A stretch of 64,000 nt of DNA. Origin: Prochlorococcus sp. AG-355-A18. GTDB lineage: Bacteria > Cyanobacteriota > Cyanobacteriia > PCC-6307 > Cyanobiaceae. Position 1 is the first letter of the stretch; every line of letters starts with the position of its first letter. The stretch lies in the NCBI GenBank assembly GCA_003280985.1, contig QCDH01000001.1, positions 62,001 through 126,000 of the forward strand, given 5' to 3'. The notes below the pieces were generated by a model. That model had not been told where the DNA came from, made no database searches, and worked only from the letters and a program-made list of their open reading frames with translations. This document shows, piece by piece, positions 50,089 to 63,197 of this stretch. The position numbers and the translations under genes were made by a program.

Positions 50089-51330
50089 ATGAAGCAATTA
50101 AAAATTAATAAAAATTATTTACTTTTAAAAAATTGGTGGGAGACTATTGATCTTACTAACTATGAAAAAAGTTATTTTAATACAGAAATAATTTCCTTTA
50201 ATCAACAACTTTTTAGGCTCAAAGAAAAAAAAATAAGAATTGGCGCATATGGTAAATCAGGCGTAGGAAAATCCTCTGTTTTAAATTCTTTATTAAAAAA
50301 ACAAATCTTTAAAACAGATATTATCAATGGGACCACAAGAGAAATACAATCTGAAGAATGGAAATTTAAAGATCAAACACTCAGCAGTGTAGAGTTGCTA
50401 GATTCTCCAGGATTTGATTTCTGCGATATTAAATTCCCAGATAAAGTTTATTCCTCTATAAATCACTCAGATCTTATTTTATTTATAATTTCGGGAGATA
50501 TAAATAGAAATGAATTAAGCGAAATCAGTTCCTTTATTCAAGATGGAAAAAAAATTATTTTAATTTTAAATAAAATCGATCTTTTTAATAAAATTGAATT
50601 AAAAGAAATTATAGAAAATATAAATTTTAAACTTCCAAAAGATTTAAATATTCCCATAATTATTAATCATGAAAATAATCTGAAAAATTACATGACAAAA
50701 ATAATAAATCAACATGGTGAGATATTTTTAACACTTAATTCTCTTCAATTAGCTGATAAATTGTTTCTAACGATAAAAGAGCAAAGATTGAAAAGAAGGC
50801 AGAAATTAGCTCAGTCAACTATTGGTAAATTTTCTACCATAAAGGCATCAACGGTAGCTCTTAATCCTTTTATTTTGTTTGATATTGCTAGTAGTTTTGC
50901 ACTAGATACTGCATTGATTAGCGAATTAAGCAAGATTTACGGATTAAATTTAAAAGGTGAATCTACGAGAAAAATATTCAAAAACATATCTATTAATAAT
51001 TTATTTTTAGGCTTCACTCAAGTAGGAGTCAATACATCCTTCAACCTTATTAGGAAAGTAATTGTATTAACCGCACCCTTCACTAACGGGCTATCATTAT
51101 TACCCTATGGGCCTATAGCAATTATTCAAGCAGCAATAGCAATTCAATCTACAAAAATCCTTGGGAAATTAGCAGCAAAAGAAATATTTAAAAGAAGCTT
51201 TGCTTCTTTTATGGAGCCTTATTTAATGATTCAAAATATTAACTTTAATGACCCAGAGATTTTTAAACACTTAAATATCTATTTATCAAAAAGAAATTTA
51301 AATAATAATTTTGTTGGTTTTCTACCTTAA
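50089..51330 (+). CDS. Era/YcjX-like GTPase with C-terminal membrane region
   Basis: GAYGKSGVGKSSVLNSLL; DSPGFDF; NKID. Confidence 0.85.
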   Translation: MKQLKINKNYLLLKNWWETIDLTNYEKSYFNTEIISFNQQLFRLKEKKIRIGAYGKSGVGKSSVLNSLLKKQIFKTDIINGTTREIQSEEWKFKDQTLSSVELLDSPGFDFCDIKFPDKVYSSINHSDLILFIISGDINRNELSEISSFIQDGKKIILILNKIDLFNKIELKEIIENINFKLPKDLNIPIIINHENNLKNYMTKIINQHGEIFLTLNSLQLADKLFLTIKEQRLKRRQKLAQSTIGKFSTIKASTVALNPFILFDIASSFALDTALISELSKIYGLNLKGESTRKIFKNISINNLFLGFTQVGVNTSFNLIRKVIVLTAPFTNGLSLLPYGPIAIIQAAIAIQSTKILGKLAAKEIFKRSFASFMEPYLMIQNINFNDPEIFKHLNIYLSKRNLNNNFVGFLP

Positions 51331-51338
51331 AACTTAAA

Positions 51339-51917
51339 ATGGAAAAAAGCATTGCTTTATTTGGTACGAGTGCTGATCCACCTACAATTGGACATAAAAA
51401 AATTCTTGAAGAATTATCCAAAATTTATGCTTTCACCATTAGCTATGTGAGCAACAACCCCAAAAAAAAGCACATAGAGGATATTTCAATTCGTAGCCAT
51501 TTATTAAAAACTCTTATTGATGATTTAGATAATCCGAAAATTTTATTTAATCAAAAAATGAGTAGCCCATGGGCAATAGAGTCAATCAAAAAATGTAAAG
51601 AAATTTATAAATTTAATAATTTAGATTTTGTTATTGGGAGCGATTTAATTAAAGATATTTTCTATTGGAAAAATTTTAACAAAATTATTTTGGAGGTAAG
51701 TTTTTTTATAATTACAAGAGAGGGTTATCCTGTTGAATCAAATACTCTTAAAATGTTAGAAACTCATAAAGTTAAATTTAAGATTTCAACCATCAAAACC
51801 CCAAACATTTCAAGTTCTAATTTTAGATTAAATTTTAATTGTTCTAATTTACCGTCGTCTTTAATAGATATAGTAAAGAAGAATAATTTATATGAATCCA
51901 TCAAATTAGTTGAATGA
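51339..51917 (+). CDS. nadD: nicotinate-nucleotide adenylyltransferase
   Basis: ALFGTSADPPTIGHKKIL; VIGSDLIKDI; overlaps nadE. Confidence 0.88.
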   Translation: MEKSIALFGTSADPPTIGHKKILEELSKIYAFTISYVSNNPKKKHIEDISIRSHLLKTLIDDLDNPKILFNQKMSSPWAIESIKKCKEIYKFNNLDFVIGSDLIKDIFYWKNFNKIILEVSFFIITREGYPVESNTLKMLETHKVKFKISTIKTPNISSSNFRLNFNCSNLPSSLIDIVKKNNLYESIKLVE

Positions 51918-53611
51918 AGTTTTTACTTGCCCAAATAAATCCAGTTGTTGGAGATTTAGAAGGCAATGCAAAAAAAATACTGAATATCGCTTCGAAAGCT
52001 AGCTCAATTTCTGCTGATTTTGTTCTAACTCCAGAATTGTCTTTATGGGGATATCCTGCAAATGACTTACTTTTTAGAAAAAATTTAATCAAGAATCAAT
52101 ACCAAATTCTTGATCATTTAGCTTTAGATATTAATAAAAAATATGGAAACTTAAGTATCTCTATCGGAATTGCTGAGATAATAAATGATTCTTTTTTTCC
52201 TAATCTTTATAATTCTATTGCGTTGATTGAGGGCGGTGAGTGGAAAATCATTGCTCGTAAAATTATTCTTCCCACCTACGAAGTATTTGATGAGAAAAGA
52301 TACTTTAGATCAGAAGAAAAAGTTTCTGTATTGATTAAACAAATTAAAAATAAAACTTGGCGACTTGGCTTTACTATATGTGAGGATTTATGGGTCAACA
52401 AAGATATAGAAGGTAGAGGAATTCATAAAAAAAATCCCATTATTGATTTAAAGAAAAAAAAAGTTGATATTTTAGTAAATTTATCAGCCTCCCCATATAC
52501 TCTGAAAAAGTTAGAGCTAAGATCCAAGGTTTCCAGTTTTGCTGCACAATATCTTCAAGTACCGCTGATTTATGTCAACCAGATTGGAGCAAATGATAAT
52601 TTAATTTTTGATGGAAATAGTTTTATTCTTGATAAGAATGGATCTAAAATAAAGCAATTAAAATCTTTTTCGGAAGATCTCTCCAGCTGGGAAATTGAGC
52701 AAACAAAACCTGAAAAAGATGAATTTGAAAACTCCGAAATGTCGTCAATTTTTGATGCATTAGTCCTTGGTGTTAAAGATTATGCAAAAAAATGTGGATT
52801 TAAAACAGCTTTAGTTGGATTAAGTGGTGGTATTGATTCAGCACTTGTCTCAGCAATTGCTACAGCGGCTCTAGGAAGTGATAATGTTTATTGCGTTTCG
52901 ATGCCCTCTAAGTGGAGCTCACCTCACTCAAAGAGTGATGCAAAAGATTTAGCAAGAAGATTAAAGATAAGTTTCAAGAGCATTCCAATTGAAAACTTGA
53001 TGACCTCTTTTGAAGAATCATTTATAAAAACCATAGATTTTGAAATGGCTGAAATAACAAATCAAAATATTCAATCAAGGATAAGAGGCACACTTCTTAT
53101 GGCTTTAGCAAATCAAGAAAAGCATTTGTTACTTTCAACAGGCAATAAGTCAGAGCTGGCCGTAGGATACTGCACACTTTATGGTGATATGAATGGGGGA
53201 TTATCGGTAATTGGGGATTTATATAAAACTAATGTTTTTAAATTATGCAATTGGCTAGATAGTGAAGATTCAATTAATCATAGAGAGTCATATATGTTAG
53301 ATACCGATATAAATATAATTGGAGAAAATATACTTACGAAACCTCCAAGTGCCGAATTAGGTCCTAATCAATTAGATACTGATTCTCTCCCACCTTATTC
53401 TATTTTAGATAATATTCTTAAAGGAATCATCGAAGAGAAAAAAGATTTACAACAACTAGAAGAAGATGGTTATAAAAAAAATCTAATTTTAAAAATTATT
53501 TCACTCATAAAAAAAGCGGAATTCAAGAGAAAGCAGGCCCCTCCAATCCTAAAACTAAGCAGTCAATCGTTAGGAAGTGACTGGAGAGTTCCCATAGCAA
53601 TATCTTATTAA
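51914..53611 (+). CDS. nadE: glutamine-dependent NAD+ synthase
   Basis: N-terminal nitrilase domain; LVGLSGGIDSALVSAIA; STGNKSELAVGYCTLYGDMNGG. Confidence 0.96.
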   Translation: MKFLLAQINPVVGDLEGNAKKILNIASKASSISADFVLTPELSLWGYPANDLLFRKNLIKNQYQILDHLALDINKKYGNLSISIGIAEIINDSFFPNLYNSIALIEGGEWKIIARKIILPTYEVFDEKRYFRSEEKVSVLIKQIKNKTWRLGFTICEDLWVNKDIEGRGIHKKNPIIDLKKKKVDILVNLSASPYTLKKLELRSKVSSFAAQYLQVPLIYVNQIGANDNLIFDGNSFILDKNGSKIKQLKSFSEDLSSWEIEQTKPEKDEFENSEMSSIFDALVLGVKDYAKKCGFKTALVGLSGGIDSALVSAIATAALGSDNVYCVSMPSKWSSPHSKSDAKDLARRLKISFKSIPIENLMTSFEESFIKTIDFEMAEITNQNIQSRIRGTLLMALANQEKHLLLSTGNKSELAVGYCTLYGDMNGGLSVIGDLYKTNVFKLCNWLDSEDSINHRESYMLDTDINIIGENILTKPPSAELGPNQLDTDSLPPYSILDNILKGIIEEKKDLQQLEEDGYKKNLILKIISLIKKAEFKRKQAPPILKLSSQSLGSDWRVPIAISY

Positions 53612-54666
53612 TCACAATAACTACACTGTTGGATTTTTTTTAAAGGCCGTTTAATTGACTTAAAGTTGATACCTTTTTTGATAGCAAGAATTATGCCTGC
53701 AGCTTCTAAATAATTATCAACTTCAATAAGATTCGGATAATCATAAAACTCATTTGTCACTTTTAATGTATTTTGATTTTTTACAGAGATAATATTTAAA
53801 CCCTTTTCAATCCCTGCTAGTACTGCTTCTCCACCTAGTGCCCCATTAGGAACAACAATAGATTCAATCTGATCAGGGTGTAGTGAGATTGATTCATTTT
53901 TAGCGGGCAATTCAATAATGTCAGGTGCATTGCTTAACCCAATCAGGACTGATGGTAAAAATGTATATCCAATTTCTTCTGCAGCTGCACGAGGATCTAA
54001 ATTTTCATTCAATTCAATTGAATTTAAAGCAGGTGAATGAGCACAGGGAACTTTAAAAAATTTGCTTATTAAATGACTTATAACTGCTTCGACTCCAGAA
54101 ATAGGATCAACCCCTTTCCCCTCTCGATAGATATTTGTTTCTAAAGAGTCTGAATCATCTGGAAATTTTGCCACAATTGCTATTGCTGTAACTCCATTTT
54201 CTATTAAACATTTTCCAGCATCAATTAGAGTTTCAGGATTTTCAATTATACCACCACTGATTTTTGAAGAATCAGAATCAATAACTATGTTTAATGGCTT
54301 TTTTGTAATCACATAAGAATGAACATTAATCCCTAAAGTAGACACACATGCATCAGCAACTTGTAAATGTCTTACTAATATTTCTTTTTCAATGGATGAA
54401 TCAAAAATTATCCCAATTTTCTGTTGCTTTACCCTCTTTAAAGCGATTTCTCCTCTAGCAAGTCGGTCTAAACTATAACCCTCAACATAAAAAATATTTT
54501 TATCTTTTTCAGAAAGAGTACCGCCATTCATAACATTTGGATGAGTAATTAAACATCCACTTGCCGATGCTAATAATTTAGCGGTAGGAAGTGCATCCCC
54601 AGCAAAACCTCCTACTTCACAACCAATACCAGTTGGAACAATGAATATTGTTGGTGATTTTTCCAT
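53608..54666 (-). CDS. DUF3326 family protein
   Basis: IVPTGIGCEVGGFAGDALPTAKLLAS; conserved cyanobacterial/plant type. Confidence 0.85.
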   Translation of the reverse strand: MEKSPTIFIVPTGIGCEVGGFAGDALPTAKLLASASGCLITHPNVMNGGTLSEKDKNIFYVEGYSLDRLARGEIALKRVKQQKIGIIFDSSIEKEILVRHLQVADACVSTLGINVHSYVITKKPLNIVIDSDSSKISGGIIENPETLIDAGKCLIENGVTAIAIVAKFPDDSDSLETNIYREGKGVDPISGVEAVISHLISKFFKVPCAHSPALNSIELNENLDPRAAAEEIGYTFLPSVLIGLSNAPDIIELPAKNESISLHPDQIESIVVPNGALGGEAVLAGIEKGLNIISVKNQNTLKVTNEFYDYPNLIEVDNYLEAAGIILAIKKGINFKSIKRPLKKIQQCSYCD

Positions 54667-54693
54667 TATTAAAAATATTTAAATTTATATTTT

Positions 54694-54885
54694 TTAATTA
54701 GCTAATACAGCTTTAATTCTAAGTTTTTTTGTTCCAACGGAGTCACTAGAATTTTGAATATCAACAATTGACCATCGAATTAAATCACCTTTTTTTTCTA
54801 AATTTGCAATGATGAATTCCCTTAAATTGTTTAATTTTATCGAAACTGGCCAATCTAAATAATAATCAATTGAACTTAATTTCAT
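54694..54885 (-). CDS. hypothetical protein
   Basis: ORF track; overlaps ferredoxin ORF by 4 nt. Confidence 0.65.
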   Translation of the reverse strand: MKLSSIDYYLDWPVSIKLNNLREFIIANLEKKGDLIRWSIVDIQNSSDSVGTKKLRIKAVLAN

Positions 54886-55208
54886 TTTTGATATTTACCA
54901 AATTGATCATTATATAAATCATCTTCGACTTCTTTACCAATAACAATATTCAAATCAGACTTGGGATATGCTACACACAAAAGTGCAAAACCCTTTTCCC
55001 TCAAATCATCATTTAATCCCATAGCATCTTCTTGATCTACGAATCCTTCCAATATCATGGATGCACAATCTGTACAAACTCCTGAACAACAACTACTTGG
55101 TAAATCTATTCCATTCATTTTCGCCGCTGAAATGATATCTTGATCTTCAGAACATAAAAAACTAAAAGTCTTTTGCTCAAATTGAACTTTGATATTGTAT
55201 TCAGGCAT
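54882..55208 (-). CDS. 2Fe-2S ferredoxin
   Basis: LPSSCCSGVCTDCASMI ... LLCVAYPKSD. Confidence 0.92.
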   Translation of the reverse strand: MPEYNIKVQFEQKTFSFLCSEDQDIISAAKMNGIDLPSSCCSGVCTDCASMILEGFVDQEDAMGLNDDLREKGFALLCVAYPKSDLNIVIGKEVEDDLYNDQFGKYQK

Positions 55209-55224
55209 ATCCTAAATCTTATTG

Positions 55225-56175
55225 CTAAACTGCTGAACCGCCTACAACTTCTAATATTTCTTGCGTAATAGCTGCTTGCCTAGCTTTGTTATAAGTTAAA
55301 TTCAAAGTACTTGCTAATTCTTTAGCATTATCACTTGCATTATTCATAGCAGTCATCCTGCAAGCGAGTTCTGAAGCTGCCGACTCTTGAAGAGCTCTTA
55401 GTACCTGATTCTGTAAATATAATGGCAATAACGAATCTAATAGTTGATCAGGAGTTTGTTCAAAAACAATATCTGATGGCAACTTCTCTGAATCACTTGT
55501 TTCAATATTTGATTTTTCAACAAGTAACTTACTATCTCTTGTAGTCAACCTAAAAATTTCATCGTTTTCCTCAGCAATTCCTTGAGGGTCAAGTGGCAAT
55601 AGTGTTTGAACGACAGGGGCGCAGCTAACTAAAGTGATGAATTTCGTGTAAATAATTTCCACCCTATCAGAATTTTCTGAGAGAAATTCAGCTAAAATCT
55701 CATTTGTAACTCCTTCAGAATCCTTAACTGTGGGTACTTGTTCTAGTTCTTTGAAAGTACTTTTAATTAAATATCTATCCTTTCTATTTTGAAAATATCC
55801 AATAGCTTTCTTCCCTACCAAAATTAAATTTGGCTGATACCCTTGTTTGACTAATTCTGCGTATCTTATTTCTACCTTTTTTATAATATTTGTGTTGTAA
55901 CCACCACATAAACCTCTATCCGCAGTTATACAAACCAAGGTGATAGTTTTTACTTCTCTCTTGGATAATAGAGGAGAGTCGACAGCCTCAAATTGTACTC
56001 TAGATTGAATATTTTCTAAGACTCGTGCAAGTTTATCTGCAAAAGGTCTACTCTTAAGAACTTGATCTTGAGCTCTCCTAACTTTTGCAGCTGCAACAAG
56101 TCTCATAGCCTCCGTTATTTTTCTTGTATTTTTAACGGAAACGATTCGATCTCTAATCTCTTTAAGATTTGCCAT
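55225..56175 (-). CDS. atpG: F0F1 ATP synthase subunit gamma
   Basis: [42 protein letters not shown]. Confidence 0.97.
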   Translation of the reverse strand: MANLKEIRDRIVSVKNTRKITEAMRLVAAAKVRRAQDQVLKSRPFADKLARVLENIQSRVQFEAVDSPLLSKREVKTITLVCITADRGLCGGYNTNIIKKVEIRYAELVKQGYQPNLILVGKKAIGYFQNRKDRYLIKSTFKELEQVPTVKDSEGVTNEILAEFLSENSDRVEIIYTKFITLVSCAPVVQTLLPLDPQGIAEENDEIFRLTTRDSKLLVEKSNIETSDSEKLPSDIVFEQTPDQLLDSLLPLYLQNQVLRALQESAASELACRMTAMNNASDNAKELASTLNLTYNKARQAAITQEILEVVGGSAV

Positions 56176-56193
56176 GGTATCTCCTAAATAAAT

Positions 56194-57723
<1,530 letters not shown>

Positions 57724-57741
57724 TTAAGGTTGATTTAAAAG

Positions 57742-58284
57742 TTACTTGGAAAGAGATAAGCCAAGTTTTCTTATTTGTGAAGCAAGAGAAGCATCAATTA
57801 CTTTTGATCCTACACTGGCGACGAAACCACCAATAAGAGATGGATCGATTTTAGTTACAAGTTCTAATTTTTCTGTTCCAGCAATATTGATGATCTTTTT
57901 GGTAATTAAACCTTTTTGTTCATCAGTAAGCTCGACTGCAGAAGTAACAGTTGCCAAAGCAATATTACTATTTTCTCGGTAAATCTCTAAAAACCTATGA
58001 AGAATTGAAGTGAGAATTTCAATTCTTTGCCTATCGGCCAATAATTTTAAGAAATTCAGTAAAGAAGAATTAAACTGATTTGAAAAAATTTCAATAATGA
58101 TTTTCTTCTTCGCATCTTTCTCTAAAATGGGAGAGGATAGTGCCTTCTCCAATTCAGGGGAATCATTTATTAATTCCAAGAGTTGTTTAACCTCAGAAAC
58201 CATCTCTTCAGTTTGCGAATTTTCATTCACAACTTGAAGTAATGCCTCAGCGTATGGTGTAGTAACTGAATTTAAAAGTGGCAT
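57742..58284 (-). CDS. atpH: F0F1 ATP synthase subunit delta
   Basis: TPYAEALLQV...LLADRQRIEIL; DPSLIGGFV. Confidence 0.95.
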   Translation of the reverse strand: MPLLNSVTTPYAEALLQVVNENSQTEEMVSEVKQLLELINDSPELEKALSSPILEKDAKKKIIIEIFSNQFNSSLLNFLKLLADRQRIEILTSILHRFLEIYRENSNIALATVTSAVELTDEQKGLITKKIINIAGTEKLELVTKIDPSLIGGFVASVGSKVIDASLASQIRKLGLSLSK

Positions 58285-58796
58285 TAGTTCACCTCAATAT
58301 TGTTAATTGATTGAGTTACCAAATTTTCTTGTGTTGTTTTATCAAGTCGATTTGGAAGAGAATCTAAAGCTTTCTTAATTGCCAGTTCTACAGCTTCTTT
58401 TCGAAGTTGAGAAATTGCTCTGGATGCTTCAGAGCTCTCATCAGAGATCGCACTTTGTTTAATTCGTGCCATCTCCTCTATCGCTTTTTTCTCACTTTCC
58501 ATTCTGATTGATTCAGATCTTTTAAGAGAATCTGCTTTTATTTGAGAAGCTTTTTCTTCTGCTGAAGATAAATCTTTCTTCGCCTTTTCTAAAGCTTGAG
58601 TTGCATTTAGGAGTCGGTCTTCAGCATCTTTTAATTCAAGAAGGATTCCTTCTCTCCTTTTTTGAAGCATTTTACCTAGGAAACCAGGCAAAAATTTATA
58701 AAGACCGAAAACCACTACAGCCCAATTGAGGATATTAGTTTCGAATAAATTGAAGTTCAATCCAAAACCTTCTGTAGCTAAAAGAGTTAAATTCAT
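58284..58796 (-). CDS. atpF: F0F1 ATP synthase subunit b
   Basis: Position and N-terminal TM plus long helix. Confidence 0.95.
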   Translation of the reverse strand: MNLTLLATEGFGLNFNLFETNILNWAVVVFGLYKFLPGFLGKMLQKRREGILLELKDAEDRLLNATQALEKAKKDLSSAEEKASQIKADSLKRSESIRMESEKKAIEEMARIKQSAISDESSEASRAISQLRKEAVELAIKKALDSLPNRLDKTTQENLVTQSINNIEVN

Positions 58797-59254
58797 TTTT
58801 CTAGAATCAATCTATTAACAATAAGTTCGCTTAGATCATCAGCCTGTTTAGAAAGTTGATCACGAGCAGCAGACGTCTGATTTTCAATTTCTAGTCTTGC
58901 TTTTTCTTTTGAAGCATTTGCTTCATTATTGGCAAGTTCTAGAGCTTCTTTATAAAGCTTGTCAGATTCATTCTCAGCTTCGCTTACAATTCTTTGGGCT
59001 TCAGTACGAGCACTTTGAAGCTGAGTTAATAAATCAGCTTCTAATTTTTTAACCTCAGAAAGTTTATTCTTGGCCTCAATAATATTATTACTTACAAACT
59101 TTTCTCTTTTTTCGACAACATTGCCAACAGGCTTAAAAAAGAGAGAATTTAATATGTAAGTAAGCGCAACTACTTGTATCGCCATTAGTGGCAAAGTGGC
59201 ATTTATATCAAATAATCCACCTTCTGTAGCACCAAAAAAATTAAAGGCCAACAT
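58793..59254 (-). CDS. F0F1 ATP synthase subunit b'
   Basis: Position; second b-type subunit. Confidence 0.95.
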   Translation of the reverse strand: MLAFNFFGATEGGLFDINATLPLMAIQVVALTYILNSLFFKPVGNVVEKREKFVSNNIIEAKNKLSEVKKLEADLLTQLQSARTEAQRIVSEAENESDKLYKEALELANNEANASKEKARLEIENQTSAARDQLSKQADDLSELIVNRLILEK

Positions 59255-59321
59255 ATGATTCAGTTGAAGTTAAAAATTAAATTTAAATATTGCTAATAAG
59301 GATTAGAAGCAATATTAACTT

Positions 59322-59585
<264 letters not shown>

Positions 59586-59731
59586 TTAATACTTGTGATA
59601 ATCTTTGTTGTCATACACGCTTGGACATCCTTTATTTTAAGAATGGGTCTGATATTTTCAGACCTACGCGATTAGATATTTTGCCAGATTACAGACCCTT
59701 TGTAAAAGCGTCTGAAAGTATCAAAAAATAG

Positions 59732-60457
59732 CTAATGATGTTCTTCAACAGCTTCTCCAATGTAGTAGGCCGCTAAAGTTGCGAAAATCAATGCTTGAAT
59801 TGCACTAGTAAATAATCCTAGGAACATAACAGGTATTGGAAGAATTAGCGGAACTAAAAAGACTAAAACACCAACAACAAGTTCATCAGCCAAAATATTT
59901 CCAAATAGCCTGAAAGAGAGTGATAGAGGTTTTGTAAAATCTTCTAGAATTTTGAAAGGAAGCATAATCGGAGTTGGGTGAACATAATATTCAAAGTATC
60001 TCCAACCCTTATTACTTAAACCTGCATAGAAATAAGAAAGTGAAACCAATAAAGCCAAGGCTATAGTTGTATTAATGTCTGCAGTAGGGGCTCCTAATTC
60101 TCCACTTGGCAACTTAATCAATCTCCATGGAATTAAAGCTCCTCCCCAATTACTAACAAAGACGAATAAAAATAAAGTACCTATAAATGGCATCCAATCT
60201 CTATAAACTTTTTCGCCTATTTGGGTCCTAGCAAGATCTCTTATGTAATCCCATAGGAACTCAAGCAAGTTTTGAAGTCCTTTAGGATCATTTTCCATTT
60301 TTTTAGTTCCTAAAGAGATAAAAACTAATAACGCTCCTAATAAAATCCAAGATGTTAAAAATACCTGCCCATGAAGTCTGATATTTCCAATCTGCCAATA
60401 AAGATGTTGGCCAACTTCTAATGCTGCAAAATTTGTTAGCAAGGAATTTAAAAACAT
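59732..60457 (-). CDS. atpB: F0F1 ATP synthase subunit a
   Basis: [21 protein letters not shown]. Confidence 0.97.
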   Translation of the reverse strand: MFLNSLLTNFAALEVGQHLYWQIGNIRLHGQVFLTSWILLGALLVFISLGTKKMENDPKGLQNLLEFLWDYIRDLARTQIGEKVYRDWMPFIGTLFLFVFVSNWGGALIPWRLIKLPSGELGAPTADINTTIALALLVSLSYFYAGLSNKGWRYFEYYVHPTPIMLPFKILEDFTKPLSLSFRLFGNILADELVVGVLVFLVPLILPIPVMFLGLFTSAIQALIFATLAAYYIGEAVEEHH

Positions 60458-60478
60458 TTGTTTTGAATAAAAATTTAC

Positions 60479-60955
60479 TTAAAAACGTGAAAAATAGAGA
60501 ATGAGTGAAGGCTTATAAATAAAAAAACCTATCATTGCAGGAAAAATATCTAAAGATCCTAGCTTGCTGGCAAAAATAAAGAGGCAAACTGGAACCAATA
60601 GTTGCAATTTTGATACACCTGATGATTCTTTACCAAGTTTCCCTATACTTTTAGCAAGCAAACGTAGGTAAAAAATTCCGGCAATTGCACCTATAAAAAT
60701 ACTAAAACCAAAAGTAAATCCTAGAAAAATTGCAGTTATTGATGCTAATAAAATAGAAACAATAAGAGTAACTCCAAAAATTGCTAATTGCAATTTTGTG
60801 TATTCATCATTTTGAGAAAGCAAATTATCTATATGATTGGCAATGCCAGATTTACTTTCTTTGATGATCGAATTATTCATGGATTGAGGAAGTTGAACAT
60901 TCTCATTGGAAGGATGCTCAAGTTTTTTTCTATTTGAGTCCACTGATGTGAACAT
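60479..60955 (-). CDS. ATP synthase protein I
   Basis: First gene of atp operon; four TM segments. Confidence 0.85.
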   Translation of the reverse strand: MFTSVDSNRKKLEHPSNENVQLPQSMNNSIIKESKSGIANHIDNLLSQNDEYTKLQLAIFGVTLIVSILLASITAIFLGFTFGFSIFIGAIAGIFYLRLLAKSIGKLGKESSGVSKLQLLVPVCLFIFASKLGSLDIFPAMIGFFIYKPSLILYFSRF

Positions 60956-61222
60956 AGTTTAGAAACCCTCTCTGAATGATTTGAAGTAAGTATATAAACT
61001 CACGGAATCTATCACGGAGAGGTGCCTTTTAGCTAGTTTTTTTTTATAAAAAATTAATTCTTAAGATTTATGATGAATCTGTAGACCATGTTTTACATTA
61101 TTCTTCAAAAATAATATTTTTTAAAAGTCATCTTTTTAGTTGCTTTAACACTTTAAAAAGTTAATAAAAGACTTGGCAAAATCTCAATTAAACGTCTCAA
61201 TAGTACATATACATCTAAAAAA

Positions 61223-62458
61223 TTGGAGATAAGTCAAGAACAAATAAAATATAAAAGAATTTCTAAAAGAAAAAAAACCTTTAATTCTGATTACAAAAAA
61301 AATCTAAGTAATTTAACAGAGTTTATATTTCCCTTACCTTGGACTATATGGCCTTATGAGGCAAAAATCCTCGTTGTTCTCATTGGGATTTGGTCAATAT
61401 TAGGAATATGCATTCTTGGATCATCAAGTTTGTGGGTGGCTAGTAGGGAAATGGGAAATTGGGCTTATTTTTTAAAAAAACAAATAATTTGGACAATTCC
61501 AGGAATTAGTCTTTTTTATTTTGTTCTGAATACAAACATTAGAAATCTTTTAAAGTTTTCAAGAATTATTTTTTTTATTTTATTCTTTCTAATATTACTA
61601 ACCAATATTACTGGAATTACAGTTAACGGATCTTCAAGATGGCTAGTACTAGGAAATTTGCGTCTACAACCATCTGAATTAATAAAGCCTTTTCTAATTC
61701 TAGAAGCTTCTAATCTTTTCGCTCACTGGAATCTGATTAAGAATGATAAAAAATTAATTTCAATATTCTCTTTTGGATTATTAATTTTATTAATACTAAA
61801 GCAGCCTAATTTAAGTACTGCATCATTAACTGGAATTCTTTTTTGGATAATGGGTTTATGTGGAGGCGTAAAACTAAGTTCTCTTTGCTCATTTGCCTCA
61901 CTAGGATTTATTACTGGATGTATTAGTATCCTCAATAACGAATATCAAAAACTTAGAGTTACTTCATTTATTAATCCTTGGAAAGATCAACAGGAAAATG
62001 GATTTCAATTGGTTCAAAGTTTATTAGCTATAGGTTCAGGAGGTCTATTCGGCCAAGGTTTTGGCTTGTCCATACAAAAATTACAGTACCTACCTTTTAT
62101 GTACACAGATTTTATTTTTGCCATTTTTGCTGAGGAATTTGGTTTATTAGGGTGTACTCTGTTCTTAGGTTTTTTAGCAGTTTTTTCTTATATAACTATA
62201 AGAATTGCTCTAAAGTGCAGGAACAACTATACAAAATTAGTTTCTGTTGGATGTGGTGTATTGTTGATAGGTCAATCTATAATGCATATTGCTGTAGCAA
62301 CAGGCTCTATGCCTACTACTGGCTTACCACTACCTTTCATTAGTTATGGTGGAAATTCATTAATCGCATCATTTTTTATTGCAGGGATGTTACTGAGATG
62401 TTCATTAGAATCTACAGGGTTCATAGGTATGATTAGTACACGAAAAACTCTTAATTAG
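61223..62458 (+). CDS. ftsW: FtsW/RodA/SpoVE family cell division protein
   Basis: NGSSRWLVLGNLRLQPSELIKP; TTGLPLPFISYGGNSL. Confidence 0.93.
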   Translation: MEISQEQIKYKRISKRKKTFNSDYKKNLSNLTEFIFPLPWTIWPYEAKILVVLIGIWSILGICILGSSSLWVASREMGNWAYFLKKQIIWTIPGISLFYFVLNTNIRNLLKFSRIIFFILFFLILLTNITGITVNGSSRWLVLGNLRLQPSELIKPFLILEASNLFAHWNLIKNDKKLISIFSFGLLILLILKQPNLSTASLTGILFWIMGLCGGVKLSSLCSFASLGFITGCISILNNEYQKLRVTSFINPWKDQQENGFQLVQSLLAIGSGGLFGQGFGLSIQKLQYLPFMYTDFIFAIFAEEFGLLGCTLFLGFLAVFSYITIRIALKCRNNYTKLVSVGCGVLLIGQSIMHIAVATGSMPTTGLPLPFISYGGNSLIASFFIAGMLLRCSLESTGFIGMISTRKTLN

Positions 62459-62540
62459 TTAGAATTTGTAAGATTTAAGTTAAGCCATCGAATCATTTAA
62501 TTTAGTTATTTCAGAATTATCTCAAAAGGGTAATCTGCTT

Positions 62541-63197
62541 ATGGAGAATGGCCTTAATAATCCGGGACCGTTTACTATATTTTTGGTTTTCAGCGCAGGA
62601 CTTTTAACGAGTCTTGGCCCATGCTCATTATCATTACTACCAATCACTCTTGCTTATATAGGAGGAACAGAGAAAAATAAATTTAAACTTATTAGCTTTT
62701 CAGGAGGAGTAGTTTTTTCACTCGTTGCTCTTGGTGCTGCAAGTGGATTCTTAGGTAGGATATATGGGCAAATCCCATCTTCCTACACTTCGATCGTTGC
62801 CTTGATAGCAATAATAATGGGTTTAAATTTACTGGGTATTCTAAAGTTTCAGTTTCCGAATGGACCTGATATGAAAATAATTGAAAATAAAATACCAACA
62901 TTTATAACACCTTTTGCCATAGGGACTACTTTTGGACTAGCTTCTTCACCTTGCATTACTCCAGTTTTAGCAACTCTTTTAGCTTGGGTATCCCAAGCTA
63001 AAAATCCAACAATATCTATTATTTTTTTATTTTTCTTTGGGATAGGCCAAGTAACCCCATTAATAGTTGCAGGAGCTACTGCAGAAAACTTAAGAAAATT
63101 TTTAGCGCTTAGAAAATTTAGTCAAATAATTCCGACTTTAAGTGGGATATTTTTAGTTTCCTTAGGTTTTTTAAATTTATTATCAAATTGGATTTAA
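62541..63197 (+). CDS. ccdA: cytochrome c biogenesis protein CcdA
   Basis: SAGLLTSLGPCSLSLLPITLAYIGG; ASSPCITPVLATLLAW. Confidence 0.93.
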   Translation: MENGLNNPGPFTIFLVFSAGLLTSLGPCSLSLLPITLAYIGGTEKNKFKLISFSGGVVFSLVALGAASGFLGRIYGQIPSSYTSIVALIAIIMGLNLLGILKFQFPNGPDMKIIENKIPTFITPFAIGTTFGLASSPCITPVLATLLAWVSQAKNPTISIIFLFFFGIGQVTPLIVAGATAENLRKFLALRKFSQIIPTLSGIFLVSLGFLNLLSNWI

